From Dipteris shenzhenensis (lineage: Eukaryota; Polypodiophyta; Polypodiopsida; Gleicheniales), in the NCBI GenBank assembly GCA_047967505.1, contig CM106540.1: 64,000 nucleotides of DNA. One strand, given 5' to 3'. Position 1 is the first letter of the stretch. Every line of letters begins with the position of its first letter. Positions 1-10,880 of the stretch are shown here, in pieces. The translations under genes were made by a program, and so were the position numbers. The notes below the pieces were generated by a model. That model worked only from the letters and a program-made list of their open reading frames with translations. It was not told where the DNA came from and did no database searches.

Positions 1-199
1 GCGTAGATCCTCCCTTATGCCTGTGGAATCTCGTGTCCCATTCAAATATTCTTGAAGATATGCATGGGATCAAGGAGGTGATTGATCTTGAGATGGGACC
101 AATATGGTAGTCGATAAAAGATGGAGTATCTAAACAAAAGCTGGTGTTAGCGTGCAATCTTTATTTCCATTAAATATAGCACATAATAGTTACAAACCC

Positions 200-1574
200 T
201 TACCGGCTCATGCCAAGTGGTGGAGGAGTCGTGGAACCATCCCAAATTCTCATCCAATCTCCTACAATGAGTAACTGTGGGGGGACTTCATTCCAAGGGG
301 CGACATATCTAGGATGATCAGGTGGAAGAAATCGATGATGATTCTCATAGATGACCTTATTTAATGCGGCTGCCCGTGAGGCAACTAGCAAATGACCACA
401 AACACGACATGCATGGTGACCCGATGTAGTGAGACCTGAACAATAGACGCAATTAAGAGTTCAAGGTGGGTTTAGGGTGCCACATCAATTGCTTACTCAT
501 AATTAAAAGTTCAATGCTTACCTGCACACTCGCCATAGCCTGGGAAGTCATGCATCATCCACATTAAGACTGCTCTCTGCAGTTGAAGTCTCATGGACGA
601 GGGAGGCCTATTCACGTCATGCACCTTGATACCTCTCCAAAGTATCTCTAGCTCATCAATCAAAGGCTCCAAATAAACATCAGGATTTTTTACTTTATGT
701 TTCCCTGGAATTAGAAGGGATAACATAACATGTCCTTTCTTAATCATCGCCATAGAGGGTGGAAGATTATAATTCACTAATATCACTGGCCACACACTGT
801 AAGAGGTGCTTTTGAGACCAAATGGGTTCACACCGTCCATACCTAATCCAAGTCTCAAGTTCCTAAGTCCTTCCTTGAAGCTTGGCCATGTGTCTTCAAT
901 ATGCTTTCACGTAGGAGTGTTTGCGGGAGTTCTCCACTTGCCATTGGTTGATTAATGGGAGGAATGCCATGACATGAGCTCTGCAATGGATTTGCACTTG
1001 AACATATGTTGGATGCGAGGGATTATGAAAAAATGTTGTAGAACCTTATGAGGCACATCCAAAGTTTTGAGATCTACTCTATATCTTGCCTCTCCACAAG
1101 TAGGACACTCTCTTGCATCCTTATGTGGTCCACGAAACAGAACGCAATCGTTGACACATGCATGGATGCACTTGTAATCTAATCCTCCAAGAGAGGTCAC
1201 ATGTTGCCTTGCCATATCTCTTGAGGTTAGTAATTTATTTTCCTTGGAAGCATTTTACACAATAGCTTGAACGTGAAGACCATAAATGAGAAAAATCATT
1301 CGAGTAATTGACCCACTAACATAATTCACCATGTTTGCAAAATAGACTTTAAAGCTTACTTAAGTAATGCATTCAAACTTGCATTGCTCCATCCATAGAT
1401 GGTCTTCAAGTTTAGTAACTCAAGGGAGGCACGTAAAACAGAGAATGTGCACCCCTCAAACAGTGGAGTCGATGTTGTAGTAAAAAGATCATCCTGCTCC
1501 ATGCTATCATCCCTACCTAAGGACTTATGGCTATATAACTCCCGCACCATATCATCAAACACCTCCTCCTCCAT
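200..1574 (-). pseudogene. TNP2-like CACTA transposase core, broken into blocks (Transposase_21 family)
   Basis: Four minus-strand blocks follow the family order. 1574-1356 contains TPLFEGCTFSVLRASLELL followed by NLKTIYGWSNASLNALL. 1215-952 contains IHACVNDCVLFRGPHKDARE, then CPTCGEARY (a Cys pair) and IIPRIQHMFK. 858-511 contains LGMDGVNPFG, YSVWPVIL, YNLPP and DFPGYGECAG, the most conserved stretch of the family. 391-200 contains HHRFLPPDHPRY. Stops and frame changes separate the blocks, and some gaps may be introns, so the copy may be a decayed multi-exon gene and not a single broken ORF. In active elements this protein binds and cuts the transposon ends. The C-terminal part lies beyond the left edge. 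Confidence 0.8.
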
Positions 1575-1742
1575 GGCCTCATGAGGTAATGGCAGAGGGC
1601 TACTATCACCATTACTTCATGCATCCGTAATGGTCCTTCCTAAAGATCCCACCTCATATTGCTGACACTTCATCTCCTCATGATGAGCATAGGGCAACAT
1701 ATGCAGGTGTGGCACTGCATCCTATATCAAATTAAAAAAGGA

Positions 1743-1991
1743 TCATATATCAAACACATGAATGCCCATAGGTATCTCAATCAACCTTAACTCTTTAACA
1801 CTTACCATGTTTATGGTCGCATCCCATTCTCCATACTTTGAGACATGATTGAGTGTAATTCTACATGCACGATACATGTTTCCTCGACATCGATCACACA
1901 TACATTTGATCTTTTGCTCCAACCATATTTTGCGATGGTGGATCCGGAGGGATTCATCCTCACTAGAGCTACTTGTTGAAGATAAAGACAT
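1743..1991 (-). CDS. CACTA transposase N-terminal exon (transposase-associated domain)
   Basis: From a Met at 1991 the minus-strand frame reads a Ser-rich, acidic start (MSLSSTSSSSEDE) and then IKCMCDRCRGNMYRACRITL, followed by NHVSKYGEW. This matches the layout of the Transpos_assoc domain of En/Spm transposases: a C-x-C-x2-C cluster, then a helix ending in an H-x3-YG element. The open frame extends upstream to 2183, but that part only translates the subterminal repeat, so I prefer the internal Met. A neighbouring frame is also open but lacks the Cys motif. Function by family: DNA recognition or dimerisation part of the transposase. It probably splices to the core blocks further left. Confidence 0.6.
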   Translation of the reverse strand: MSLSSTSSSSEDESLRIHHRKIWLEQKIKCMCDRCRGNMYRACRITLNHVSKYGEWDATINMVSVKELRLIEIPMGIHVFDI

Positions 1992-2040
1992 CCTATAGAT
2001 AAACAACTCAAAAAATGTGTTCTTGCATGAGTTGTAAATG

Positions 2041-2693
2041 TCAAAACTCTGTGTAGCATCTAAAAGTGCATCTAACACCGTGTCTGTACTGTGGAATGCG
2101 TCTATAGGCACATCTAAAACATAGTGTAGCTGTGTTGATAGACACGCTTTTAGATGCGTGTTTAGATGCGCTTTTAGATGCACAGACTTTGAGCTGATTT
2201 TTTAACCTACTTTTAGTGCGCTTGCTTTCCTTCACATACTTTTAGCATCGCGTGGCTTGCTTTCCTATTAAGAGACATAGCTTTAGGCATACACACTTAT
2301 CTCTAAGCACCCACACTCATCTGCAGGCTTATACAATCATCCCCAAGCATACAAGAGAAGAGGATGAATAAGGAAGAGAAGAAAGAGAAGCAGCTTTGAA
2401 GAAGGACAAGAAGCTTCCATACCTCTATTAAAGGTAAGTCTCTTGGCGGTTGGTCTTCTTGGGAAGTTGCTCTCTTTGGATTCGTCCTTTGTCGTATGCA
2501 AGGAAGGGATGTTTTTTGTACTAGTGTTGTTCTTTTTGGGGTCGAGTGCATGTCCTTTTTAGCTTCTTTTAAAAAGGCATCTATCGAAGTGCATCTATAG
2601 ACGCGTCAAACAACGCATCTAATTTTTGGAAAAATAGACTGCCGTGCCTGTAGATGCATTGTTAGACACATCTATAGACACGCTACAATAGTT
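2041..2693. repeat. CACTA subterminal repeats with TAGATGC core
   Basis: Many copies of GCATCTA or its complement TAGATGC, with one- or two-base variants such as CACATCTA and GCGTCTATAG, occur in both orientations in two clusters, about 2052-2185 and 2575-2690. Between the clusters lies a stretch with few copies that may hold the transposase 5' UTR. En/Spm elements carry short subterminal motifs bound by the regulatory protein TNPA; by position these are the equivalent. Confidence 0.6.
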
Positions 2694-2710
2694 TTTTCTG
2701 TGTGTTCTTC

Positions 2711-2796
2711 CCTTTCCCCTTCCCCTTCCCCTTCCCCTTCCCCTTCTCCTTTCTTTCCCTTCCCCTTTCCCTTCCCCTTCCCCTTCTCTTTCCCTT
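2711..2796. repeat. (TTCCCC)n hexanucleotide tract
   Basis: Repeats of TTCCCC with a few TTTCCC and TTCTCC variants start about 20 bases after the presumed CACTA end. They explain the open but biased Arg/Lys/Gly frames on the other strand. Confidence 0.9.
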
Positions 2797-2928
2797 AAGC
2801 ATTCGTGAGGAAATAAGGGATTGCATGAATGATGGAAATAAGTGATTGCATGAGGGCAGATCCAAGAAAGAGGGAAATTGGACTGGGATAAAGAAAGAGG
2901 GCATGCATGATGGAGCATTCTTTTTCAG

Positions 2929-3395
2929 TCTTTTTTCTCCTCTTTGTTCCTCCCTTTTCCCCTCTTCTTTCCTCTATTTTCACCTCTCTTTCCTCCTCTT
3001 TTTTGCTCTCTGTTTCTCTCTTCTCTCTTTTTCTCTCTTTTTTCTCCTCTTTTTTCTCCTCTTTTCTCCTCTCCTTCTATCTCTTTTTTCTTATCTCTTT
3101 TCCTCTCTTTTCTCCTCTCTTTCCACCTCTTTTCTTCTCTCTTTTTCTCTCTTATCTCCTCTCTTTTTTATCCTCTATTTTCCTCTCTCTTCTCATCTGT
3201 TTCCTTCTCTCCTTTTCTCTCTTTTATCCTCACTTTTTCTCTCTTTTCCTTCTCTCTTTTATCCTCTCTTTCCTTCTCTCTTTTTGTCTCTTTTCCTCTC
3301 TTTTTCTCTCTTATCTCCTCTCTTTTTCTCTCTTTTTCCTCCTCTCTATTTTCCTATCTTTTCCTCTCTTTTTCTCTCTTTTTTCTCCTCTCTAT
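2929..3395. repeat. Polypyrimidine tract, degenerate (CTCTTTT/CTCC)n
   Basis: About 470 bases are almost pure pyrimidine on the plus strand, built from CTCTTTT, CTCTCTTT and CTCC units. All three plus frames stay open and encode Phe/Ser/Leu strings, which is a composition effect and not coding. From 3396 to 3707 no gene or repeat is visible. Confidence 0.9.
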
Positions 3396-3707
3396 TCAAA
3401 GCATATAATTTCTCAATTAATATAACTTCATCGTTCTGCCAATTTAGCTGGTACCCAACAAGAAACTTTTACAAACATTAAAAAAAGTAGACAAGTGTCT
3501 CTCGGCCGTCGTTACTTAATTGTCTGTGGTATATCAAAATCTTGGTAGAGGACATCTTGTTCATGTACTGTGCAAGGGAAGACAACTATCTAAGTCCCCT
3601 TTCTCGGCTCCCATAGGACCTTCTCAAAAAACTATAATCTCCAATATAGAGCTACAGTATAAAAAAACAAGCAATGAGAAATATATACCAGTCATGATAA
3701 AAAAGAT

Positions 3708-4776
3708 CTAGCAGAGAAAATAGTGATAGTGTACCTTCATATTCTCATCATCCTCCAAAATTTTATTGGTCCAAAGATCAATGCTTCTTTCCATTCTACT
3801 TTGTGTTTTCCTTTGCTCCTTCACCTTTGGTTGAATATCCTTCTGCTCCTCCAACTTTTGTGTTTTGAGCTTATTAAAGGTCTCATCATCCATGTCCTCC
3901 TCATCCACAGTTTTCTTAAAGCACATCGAGAGTGCCTCCTTGGGATCAAATGTATCTTCTAGTACCATTAATTCATTGTCTTCAATTCCAGCATCCTTAT
4001 CTATGCTACAGATTTGAGCAATTAAGGTCAAGGCATAATCTTCTCTGAGGTCAAAGATGACGCATATACCTAAGAGTAGAGAATACTCTCAACCTTGAAT
4101 AGTAAAGGAAGGAAGGATAGGTATAGCTAGACTACATGTCTCAAAATCTAGTCCTTCAGTAGACATAGCTCCATTTATTTTTTGTGACTTAAGGCTACAA
4201 GATCCAAGGCTGTATCCTCCTTGCTCTCTTCCTCAAGATTAATACCCTCCTCTTCTAGTTCTTGTACCTCTTCTATTTTTTTGCCTTTGTCTTCAATATC
4301 ATGTTCTTCCCTAGGATCTTCCATGGCCTCTTCTGGCACGTCTTCTGTACCTTCATGACAAAGATTTAAAAACACAGCAAAAGCAAGGCTTACCTTCAAT
4401 AGCCTACATCCTTCACTATGAATATTCCAAACCGCTTTGTATTTTTCTGGAAAGTTATCAAACCTCCTATTGATGGGAATCCGAAGCTTTTGTCTATAAT
4501 CAAATCCTTGGCATGGACATATGACTTCCTAGATATGGTTACTTTTTGTTTCTCTAAAATCTTCTGAAATTCTGCTAGCTCATCTAATAAGAAATCTTTG
4601 TGGGTCTCCAAAATGGCAGCATAATCGAGCTCTTTATTCCACATCTCATAAAGCAGATGGTAATCCTGCTGAGCATCATAGTTCCTAAAAAAATAAAAAA
4701 GTAATAAATCTGCAGCCTCTTGTGCTTCTTTTAATGTCTTCCCCTTGAACAGGATTGTCGTTTTTACAAAAGACAT
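3708..4776 (-). CDS. Cluster of three adjoining minus-strand ORFs, unknown acidic/coiled-coil protein
   Basis: Three minus-strand ORFs abut: 4776-4396 (126 residues), 4399-4175 (74) and 4031-3708 (107). I do not recognise a family. The first is mixed helical, with runs such as LLDELAEFQKILEKQK. The second is very acidic (EEEGINLEEESKED). The third has an acidic segment followed by a Lys/Gln/Glu-rich part (KLEEQKDIQPKVKEQRK) typical of a coiled coil. The first ORF stops six bases before a GTAAGC, so these could be exons of one gene. Alternatives are the gag region of an unknown retroelement or a decayed gene. A further short minus ORF (5701-5480) could belong to the same unit but has no support of its own. 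Confidence 0.3.
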
Positions 4777-5003
4777 GCCTTGAACACTTACTAGCTTGAT
4801 TTTATCCTTTCTCTCCTTGCTTGAACTTCACTCTCCCTGACAAGGGAAAGATTGTCCCTACTACAACCTCCTTTTCATTGACAGAATTGGTGATTGTTCC
4901 GATAGCCCTTGCACCAAAAATTGAACTATCCCATTAAATTTATTATCTTAAATTAAAAAGACCAATTTCAATAAAGTTATACAATCCAAGTTATAAAAAG
5001 CAA

Positions 5004-5057
<54 letters not shown>

Positions 5058-5935
5058 TTACCTTCCATGAACAAGAGGCTTTGGATGAACAACGAATGAA
5101 AATCAGTGGGGTGTAGATGAAGCACCAACAATAAAATTACCCCACAATCTAAATTCTAAAATTATGATTTCCATAATTTGATTTATCATTGGCTTAATGA
5201 GAAGAAAAGATAACGCATATTACACAAAATATCATAATGCATAATCCATTAAAATATTTAAAAAATTGTTGGAAGTTATTTTTATGAAAAGTATAAAGAA
5301 AGTATACTAGCTACATGCTTGCAGATGTCAATTATTGATGGGAAACAGTAATCAGAAATACATTCTCTTTTACATGTTTCAAATACAGTCAAAAGTGCTA
5401 CTTTTTAGAGCTCTTTTTGCCTCTCTTTCTTGACTCTACTTTGTCTTTCTTCTTTTTTCCTCTAGTTTTTGCCTCCACTTTATCTTTTCCATTTCCTTTT
5501 TTGTTGTCCTCTTCTTGCATCATTTCCAAAGGTGTGTATCCTTCTCGTGTTATACCATAATTTCATCTCATCAATTGAATCTTTTAAAATTTCTCGATCA
5601 GACTTATCAAAATTTGAGACATAGCAGCCAATGTGGTCTTGTGTGCTAGGGATAAGAAATGCTCCAAGCAGAGTTTCTATTTCAATAGGGGGGCCCGACA
5701 ATGTCTCTATGTTGGAGATATAGTTGTTCTAAATATGTTTTTAAATAGTGTTTGGTTGGAGCCATTGGAACCTATGAAAATACATCATAATGTTAAAAAA
5801 CACATTGAAAAACAAAGGGGATGGAAAGGGAGTGAGAGAAAGAGAGAAGGCACCTTTGGAACCTTCAATTGTAGGCCAAACTTGATCACACCAGAGCGAG
5901 ATGGATCAGACCAAATGAACCGGATTCCTCCTCTT
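4777..5935. other. No recognisable gene; AT-rich spacer
   Basis: Apart from the (TC)n tract at 5008-5054 and the weak minus ORF at 5701-5480, I see no coding or structural signal here. Confidence 0.5.
5008..5054. repeat. (TC)n microsatellite
   Basis: An uninterrupted CT dinucleotide run of about 46 bases. Confidence 0.97.
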
Positions 5936-6018
5936 CCTCTCTCTCTCTCTCTCTACCTCTTTCTCTCTACTTCATGAGTTGGATTCCTCCTCTTTTCCTC
6001 TCTCTCTCTCTCTCTCTC
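5936..6018. repeat. Two short (CT)n tracts joined by a duplicated spacer
   Basis: Two CT-rich runs each follow a copy of GGATTCCTCCTCTT, so a unit of about 57 bases appears duplicated with slippage in the CT part. Confidence 0.75.
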
Positions 6019-6185
6019 CAAAAAAAATTGGGAGGTATATCTTGAAAAAAACGAGTGTCAGAGCTGAAGGAAAGTGATCCAAGACATAAATTATACAAAA
6101 AGTGAAATAAATAATTGACAAAAAGTGATCAAGGACAGGATTGCCTCAAAGAGGGTGCTTCCCTCACTTTCCATCACTATCTGTT

Positions 6186-6451
6186 CCCCCACAAATATAG
6201 AGAGAAAGGGAGAGAAGTGAGAGATAGACATACAAAGAGATGGAGAGAGAGAACACACACACACACACACAGAGATAGAGAGCTTAGAGAGAGAGAGAGA
6301 ACTCAGAGAGAGAGAGAGTGAAGTAAGAGACAAATAGAGAGAGGGAGAGAGAACTAAGAGAGAGAGAGAGAGAGAATTGAGAGACAGATAGAGAGAGAAA
6401 GAGGGAGAGAAGTGACAAACAGACAAACAGAGAGAGGGATGGAGAGAGAAC

Positions 6452-6506
<55 letters not shown>

Positions 6507-6584
6507 GTGAGGGAGAGTGAACACGGAGAGAGACAGAGAGACATACACACACACACACACATAAATATATATATATAAATATAC

Positions 6585-6667
<83 letters not shown>

Positions 6668-6720
6668 CATTTGTACAAAAGAAAGCAATTAGGAGGGTTG
6701 AGAAATTCCCAACACTCCAT

Positions 6721-6785
<65 letters not shown>

Positions 6786-6902
6786 ATAGAGAGAGAGAGA
6801 GAGAGAGAGAGTAACATTTGTACAAGAGAAAGAAAGCAACTAGGAGGGTTGGGAAACTCCCAACCCTCCATAATGCTTTGTTTTGTACACTCTATATGGT
6901 GT

Positions 6903-6938
<36 letters not shown>

Positions 6939-7067
6939 TAGATAGATAGAGGGAGGGAGAGATGTGAGAGACAGATAGACAAAGAGATGGAGAGAGAGCA
7001 GAGATACAGAGAGAGAGGGGGAGATGTGAGAGACAGAGAGAGAGAGAGAGGTGGAGAGAGAGCACAA

Positions 7068-7128
<61 letters not shown>

Positions 7129-7317
7129 TAAAGAGAGAGGGAGAGAGGTGTGAGATAGACAGAGGGCGAGAGAGATGTGAGAGATATAGAGATGGAGAGA
7201 GAGCACAAATACAAAGAGAGAGGGAGAGAAGTGAGACAGACAGACGGATAGAGAGATGGAGAGAGAGCACAAATACACACACACACACACACAGGGGGGA
7301 GGGAGAACTGAGAGAGG

Positions 7318-7362
<45 letters not shown>

Positions 7363-7389
7363 AGGGAGCGAGGGAGGGAGGGAGGGAGG

Positions 7390-7448
<59 letters not shown>

Positions 7449-7553
7449 GGGAGAGAGAGAGAGAGAGAGAGGGAACTGAGAGGCAAACAGACAGAGAGAG
7501 GGAGAGAAGTGAGAGACAGACAGACAGAGAGATGGAGAGAGAACACAAATACA

Positions 7554-7595
<42 letters not shown>

Positions 7596-7691
7596 GGGAG
7601 AGAGAGAGAATTAAGAGGCAGATAGACAAAGAGAGGGAGAGATGTAAGAGATAGAGAGGGAGAGAAGTAAGAGTCAGAGAGGGAGAGAAGT

Positions 7692-7735
<44 letters not shown>

Positions 7736-7776
7736 CAGACAGAGAGAGGGAGAGAGAACTGTGAGAGGGAGTGAGA

Positions 7777-7866
<90 letters not shown>

Positions 7867-7879
7867 GGAGAGAGAACTG

Positions 7880-7954
<75 letters not shown>

Positions 7955-7975
7955 ACAAAGAGGGGCAGAGATTGA
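6186..7975. repeat. Compound (GA)n/(CA)n/(TA)n microsatellite block, 1.8 kb
   Basis: Nearly the whole stretch consists of AG dinucleotides on the plus strand. Embedded are CA runs (for example 7071-7126), a TG run (about 7781-7811), long TA runs (about 6725-6780 and 7880-7912) and GGGA runs (7357-7392). Short motifs such as GAGATGGAGAGAGA and GAAGTGAGAGACAGA recur, so the block grew by duplication of longer units as well as by slippage. The long Ser/Leu, Arg/Glu and Ile/Tyr frames on both strands are artefacts of this composition. Confidence 0.97.
6658..6880. repeat. Duplicated hairpin-forming unit within the microsatellite
   Basis: A unit starting ACATTTGTACAA and containing AGGAGGGTTG...CCCTCCATAA occurs at about 6666-6723 and again at 6813-6872, separated by TA and GA runs. 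The second copy holds a perfect 12-bp inverted repeat (6843-6854 and 6858-6869, three-base loop); the first copy has the same stem with mismatches. Confidence 0.75.
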
Positions 7976-8087
7976 GAGGGCTTGATTATCTACTAGGAGC
8001 TACAAGCTGAAAGGCTAGATTGTATGTGCTACCTTCTTAGAATGCATGTTGCATAAGATTGGCTTAGAATTGCCATTTATAAGGACC

Positions 8088-8335
8088 TTTTGGGCTATCT
8101 TTTGGTCTATATATGCCCTTTTTCTGCCTTGATTGGCCCTAGCCTTACTGTGCATGAGCTAACCCTAGAGAACCCTGTGGATATTCTTCGACTTGCCCAT
8201 GGAGAGCTTCAAACTTGCACATGGAGAACTAAGAGACAGACTGAGAGAGAGGGAGAGAACTAAGAGACAGAGAGATAGAGAGAGAGAGGGAGAGAGAACA
8301 CGAATAAATAAATATAAATATAAATAAATAAATAA

Positions 8336-8426
<91 letters not shown>

Positions 8427-8606
8427 TTGGTCTATCCATCTGACTAGATCTGCTCAATTAACATGGCCAACTTATTTGCTTGGCTATTGGCTTTTCTATG
8501 CCCCTTTTGTGCCTTGATTGGCCCTAGACTTGCTATGCATGAGCTATCCCTAGAGGACCCTGCAGATCTTCTTTGGCTTGCCCATGGAGAGCTTTAAACT
8601 TGCACA
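8088..8606. repeat. Direct duplication of a 130-bp non-coding unit around a GA tract
   Basis: About 8088-8222 and 8481-8606 match closely. Both contain TGCCTTGATTGGCCCTAG, CATGAGCTA, CCCTAGAG and CTTGCCCATGGAGAGCTT. Between them lies a GA/TA microsatellite (8224-8424). No coding signal is visible. Confidence 0.75.
8224..8424. repeat. (GA)n/(TAAA)n/(TA)n microsatellite
   Basis: A purine-rich plus strand with a short TAAA/TATA insert, followed by about 75 bases of almost pure GA. Confidence 0.95.
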
Positions 8607-9103
8607 AAATCATTGTATTCCATGAAACCTCAAAACAAAATCATTGTATATACCCTTTTCAAAGTTGCTTTCTAGTCTTCCCTGGACATGATAGGAACTG
8701 ACATCTGATGATCCTCAAATTGAGCATATCTAGCATTCTACCTTCTCTTCTAGACTCATGCAAGAGCCCATGCTTTGTATCTTCAGTGATATAACATTCC
8801 ATGAGAGCACTTCCACTCGTAGGCTAGTGGTGTTGAACCAGCACCAACTAGTAGGATAGTATTGCAACCCCATGCAAGGCCAAGGCTGGGTGAGGATGAT
8901 GGGCAAGCATTGTAGCTCTAGCCTAACATCCACAAATGCCCAAGTACTTTTCATTGTCCCAAGGCATGTTCACTTTGATAAATGAATAATGCTAGATTGA
9001 TGTCAGAGTTTATTCCATGCTATTTATCAATAGTTGCATCAAAGGATAGAGGGGATACAAGGCTACATAAACCTTGATAAAGAACTGTGTTCTATCATGC
9101 CTT
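8607..9103. other. No gene seen
   Basis: No conserved motif or repeat was found; the minus ORF at 8954-8730 has no recognisable content. Confidence 0.4.
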
Positions 9104-9105
9104 TC

Positions 9106-9153
<48 letters not shown>
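9104..9153. repeat. (GA)n microsatellite
   Basis: An uninterrupted GA run of about 50 bases. Confidence 0.97.
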
Positions 9154-9158
<5 letters not shown>

Positions 9159-9207
9159 TATGACTTATTTTTTATGATCTCAATGTGCAGTTTAGCATCA
9201 TTTACAA

Positions 9208-10225
9208 TGGCAAGGATGAAGGCTACTGCTAGGAAGACAGACAAGGGTCCATCCATAGCAAAATTGGCAACATCAAGAGGATGGGATTCACATCCAAGTT
9301 AGTGTACTAATGGAGATAAGAAGGGCCCAAAAACCCATGGGACAGTGTATTCCCAAGGCTCCTTTTTAAAGGCTTGTTAGGCAAGTTTGTGATAATATGA
9401 ACTTTGTGGGCCTTGGATACTGGTGACAAAGAACAACTATTTGGGCATTGCAGGTGGTTGACGAGGACTATTTCATAGATTTTTTTCAAGATACATTTCT
9501 TCTTGCAACCCACAGCCATAGGGTGACAATCATGGCAAAACATATCACTACTTTAAACATGGTTGGATGGAGATATGACAAACTTTTGAAGCTATAGATA
9601 TGATAGACATGAAGATGAGAGACATTTTGCTGATACCACCTACTTGAACGCCAAAACAGGATCAAGTAACAGTAGAGGAAGTGACTCAAGTGACTCATGG
9701 AAAAAAAACAAGAGCAAAAATACCCTTTGAGGAGGTGCAAAGGATAAAATATAAGGATGCCAGGCATCTTCGTACCTCTTCCACCAATCTAGAATTGCAA
9801 AGCTAGAGCTACATGTTCTTGAGTGTCTAAATACACTCAGACCTACTATAAGGATAAGTTTTGCAGATGCAGAGTCAATAAGAGAGTTTACCCTAACAAA
9901 GATTGTCTCAAAGCAATCAAAGATAAAGCAGGACAAGTTACCAATATAGTTATCCTGGCAAGACTCAAGTAGGTTTTTATTTTTATATATTGATTTAGAC
10001 AACCATTTATTTTGAACACTATTCTGAATTCCTTTATTGATTTGCAGCTTACTAAAAAAAAATTACATGAGGAGATTTAAGGTATGGTACATATCGTGGA
10101 TCCAACTATCTCCTTTAAAATGAGGGATCCCAGGGAGCTAGTGGACTAGCTTGCGAAGTGGTTCACATATTGCAATTTTGAATCTGTGTCCCTAATTATC
10201 ATCCCTTACCATTTAGAGTAAGTGA
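9208..10225 (+). pseudogene. Gene-like remnant of unknown family, possibly spliced
   Basis: Separate plus-strand stretches read like real protein. Near 9208 is a basic N-terminus (MARMKATARKTDKGPS). Around 9820-9950 is an open stretch containing RISFADAESIREFTLTKIVS. Around 10090-10215 is a stretch containing DPTISFKMRDPRELVD, a stop, and LAKWFTYCNFESVSLIIIPY. A possible acceptor (TTTGCAG at about 10047) lies before the last stretch. I do not recognise the family. The beginning faintly recalls basic N-termini such as histone tails, but nothing else supports that. Stops make it a decayed gene or the visible exons of a larger unit. Confidence 0.25.
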
Positions 10226-10610
10226 TCAGTAAGTACATTGCATAAGGAGCTAGATTGTTGTTTTCAATCCACAAATTCTAATCTTTGTAGCAATTGTCAA
10301 ATGAAGTTGACATTGGAGTTTAGCTGTAATACATCTTCCATTAAAACTTCTGCTTCAATTCAATTACACATACTCATCGAGAGATCGATCTGTAAGTGGA
10401 CTTACATCGCCTTAAATAAGTATCACAATTTTTTTAAAATAACAAATGATTTAATTCAAATTGGATTTAGACATGCATGAACACATCTAGGGGTGTCTTG
10501 GAGCGGTGGACAAGGATGATTGAGAAAGTACTAAGAAAATGTAGTCTCATTGCAAGGAAACAATATTCCTGTTATCCTAGAAAATGGAAAATGTATTTGA
10601 GACTACACTT

Positions 10611-10880
10611 CTTTTAGTAAATCCCAAACTAACCACTACAATTGTCTTTGTAAATCCCAAACAATAAATCCCATGCTTGCTTTTAGTATATCCCAAACAA
10701 CCATCGTGCTGGTTTTATTAAATTATTTTTGTAAATACCAAATGATAAATCCCATGCTTGTTTTGTATATCCCAAACAACCACTATGTGGGTTTTATTAA
10801 ATCCCATAGTTACTTATTTTTAGTATATTCTAATCAACCATCGAGCTGGTTTTATTAAATTATTTTTGTAAATCCCATAA
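10611..10880. repeat. Degenerate tandem repeat, about four units of 60-78 bp
   Basis: Units contain AGTATATCCCAAACAACCA, TGCTGGTTTTATTAAAT and TTTTTGTAAAT. Copies start near 10611, 10679, 10757 and 10817. Confidence 0.7.

Larger units (their letters stand above)
1..2693 (-). mobile_element. CACTA (En/Spm-type) DNA transposon, 5' half, running off the left edge
   Basis: The minus strand carries, in the right order, pieces of a TNP2-type transposase: a Cys-rich N-terminal domain near 1.8-1.95 kb, then core blocks at 1574-1356, 1215-952, 858-511 and 391-200. Upstream of these lies a stretch of short TAGATGC repeats that stops at about 2693, as expected for the subterminal repeats of En/Spm elements. 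Read from the right on the minus strand the element would begin AACTATTGTAGCG, one base away from a canonical CACTA terminus. The other end lies outside the window, so length and target-site duplication cannot be checked. Identification as CACTA is firm from the protein; the exact terminus is inferred. Confidence 0.8.

Noticed and set aside
2846-3481. Plus-strand ORF of 211 codons rich in Phe, Leu and Ser resembling a membrane protein
   Set aside because: It is the open frame of a polypyrimidine tract; all three frames give the same type of product.
6091-8457. Very long ORFs on both strands encoding Ser/Leu, Arg/Glu and Ile/Tyr strings
   Set aside because: They are translations of GA, CA and TA microsatellites; no domain or codon bias supports coding.
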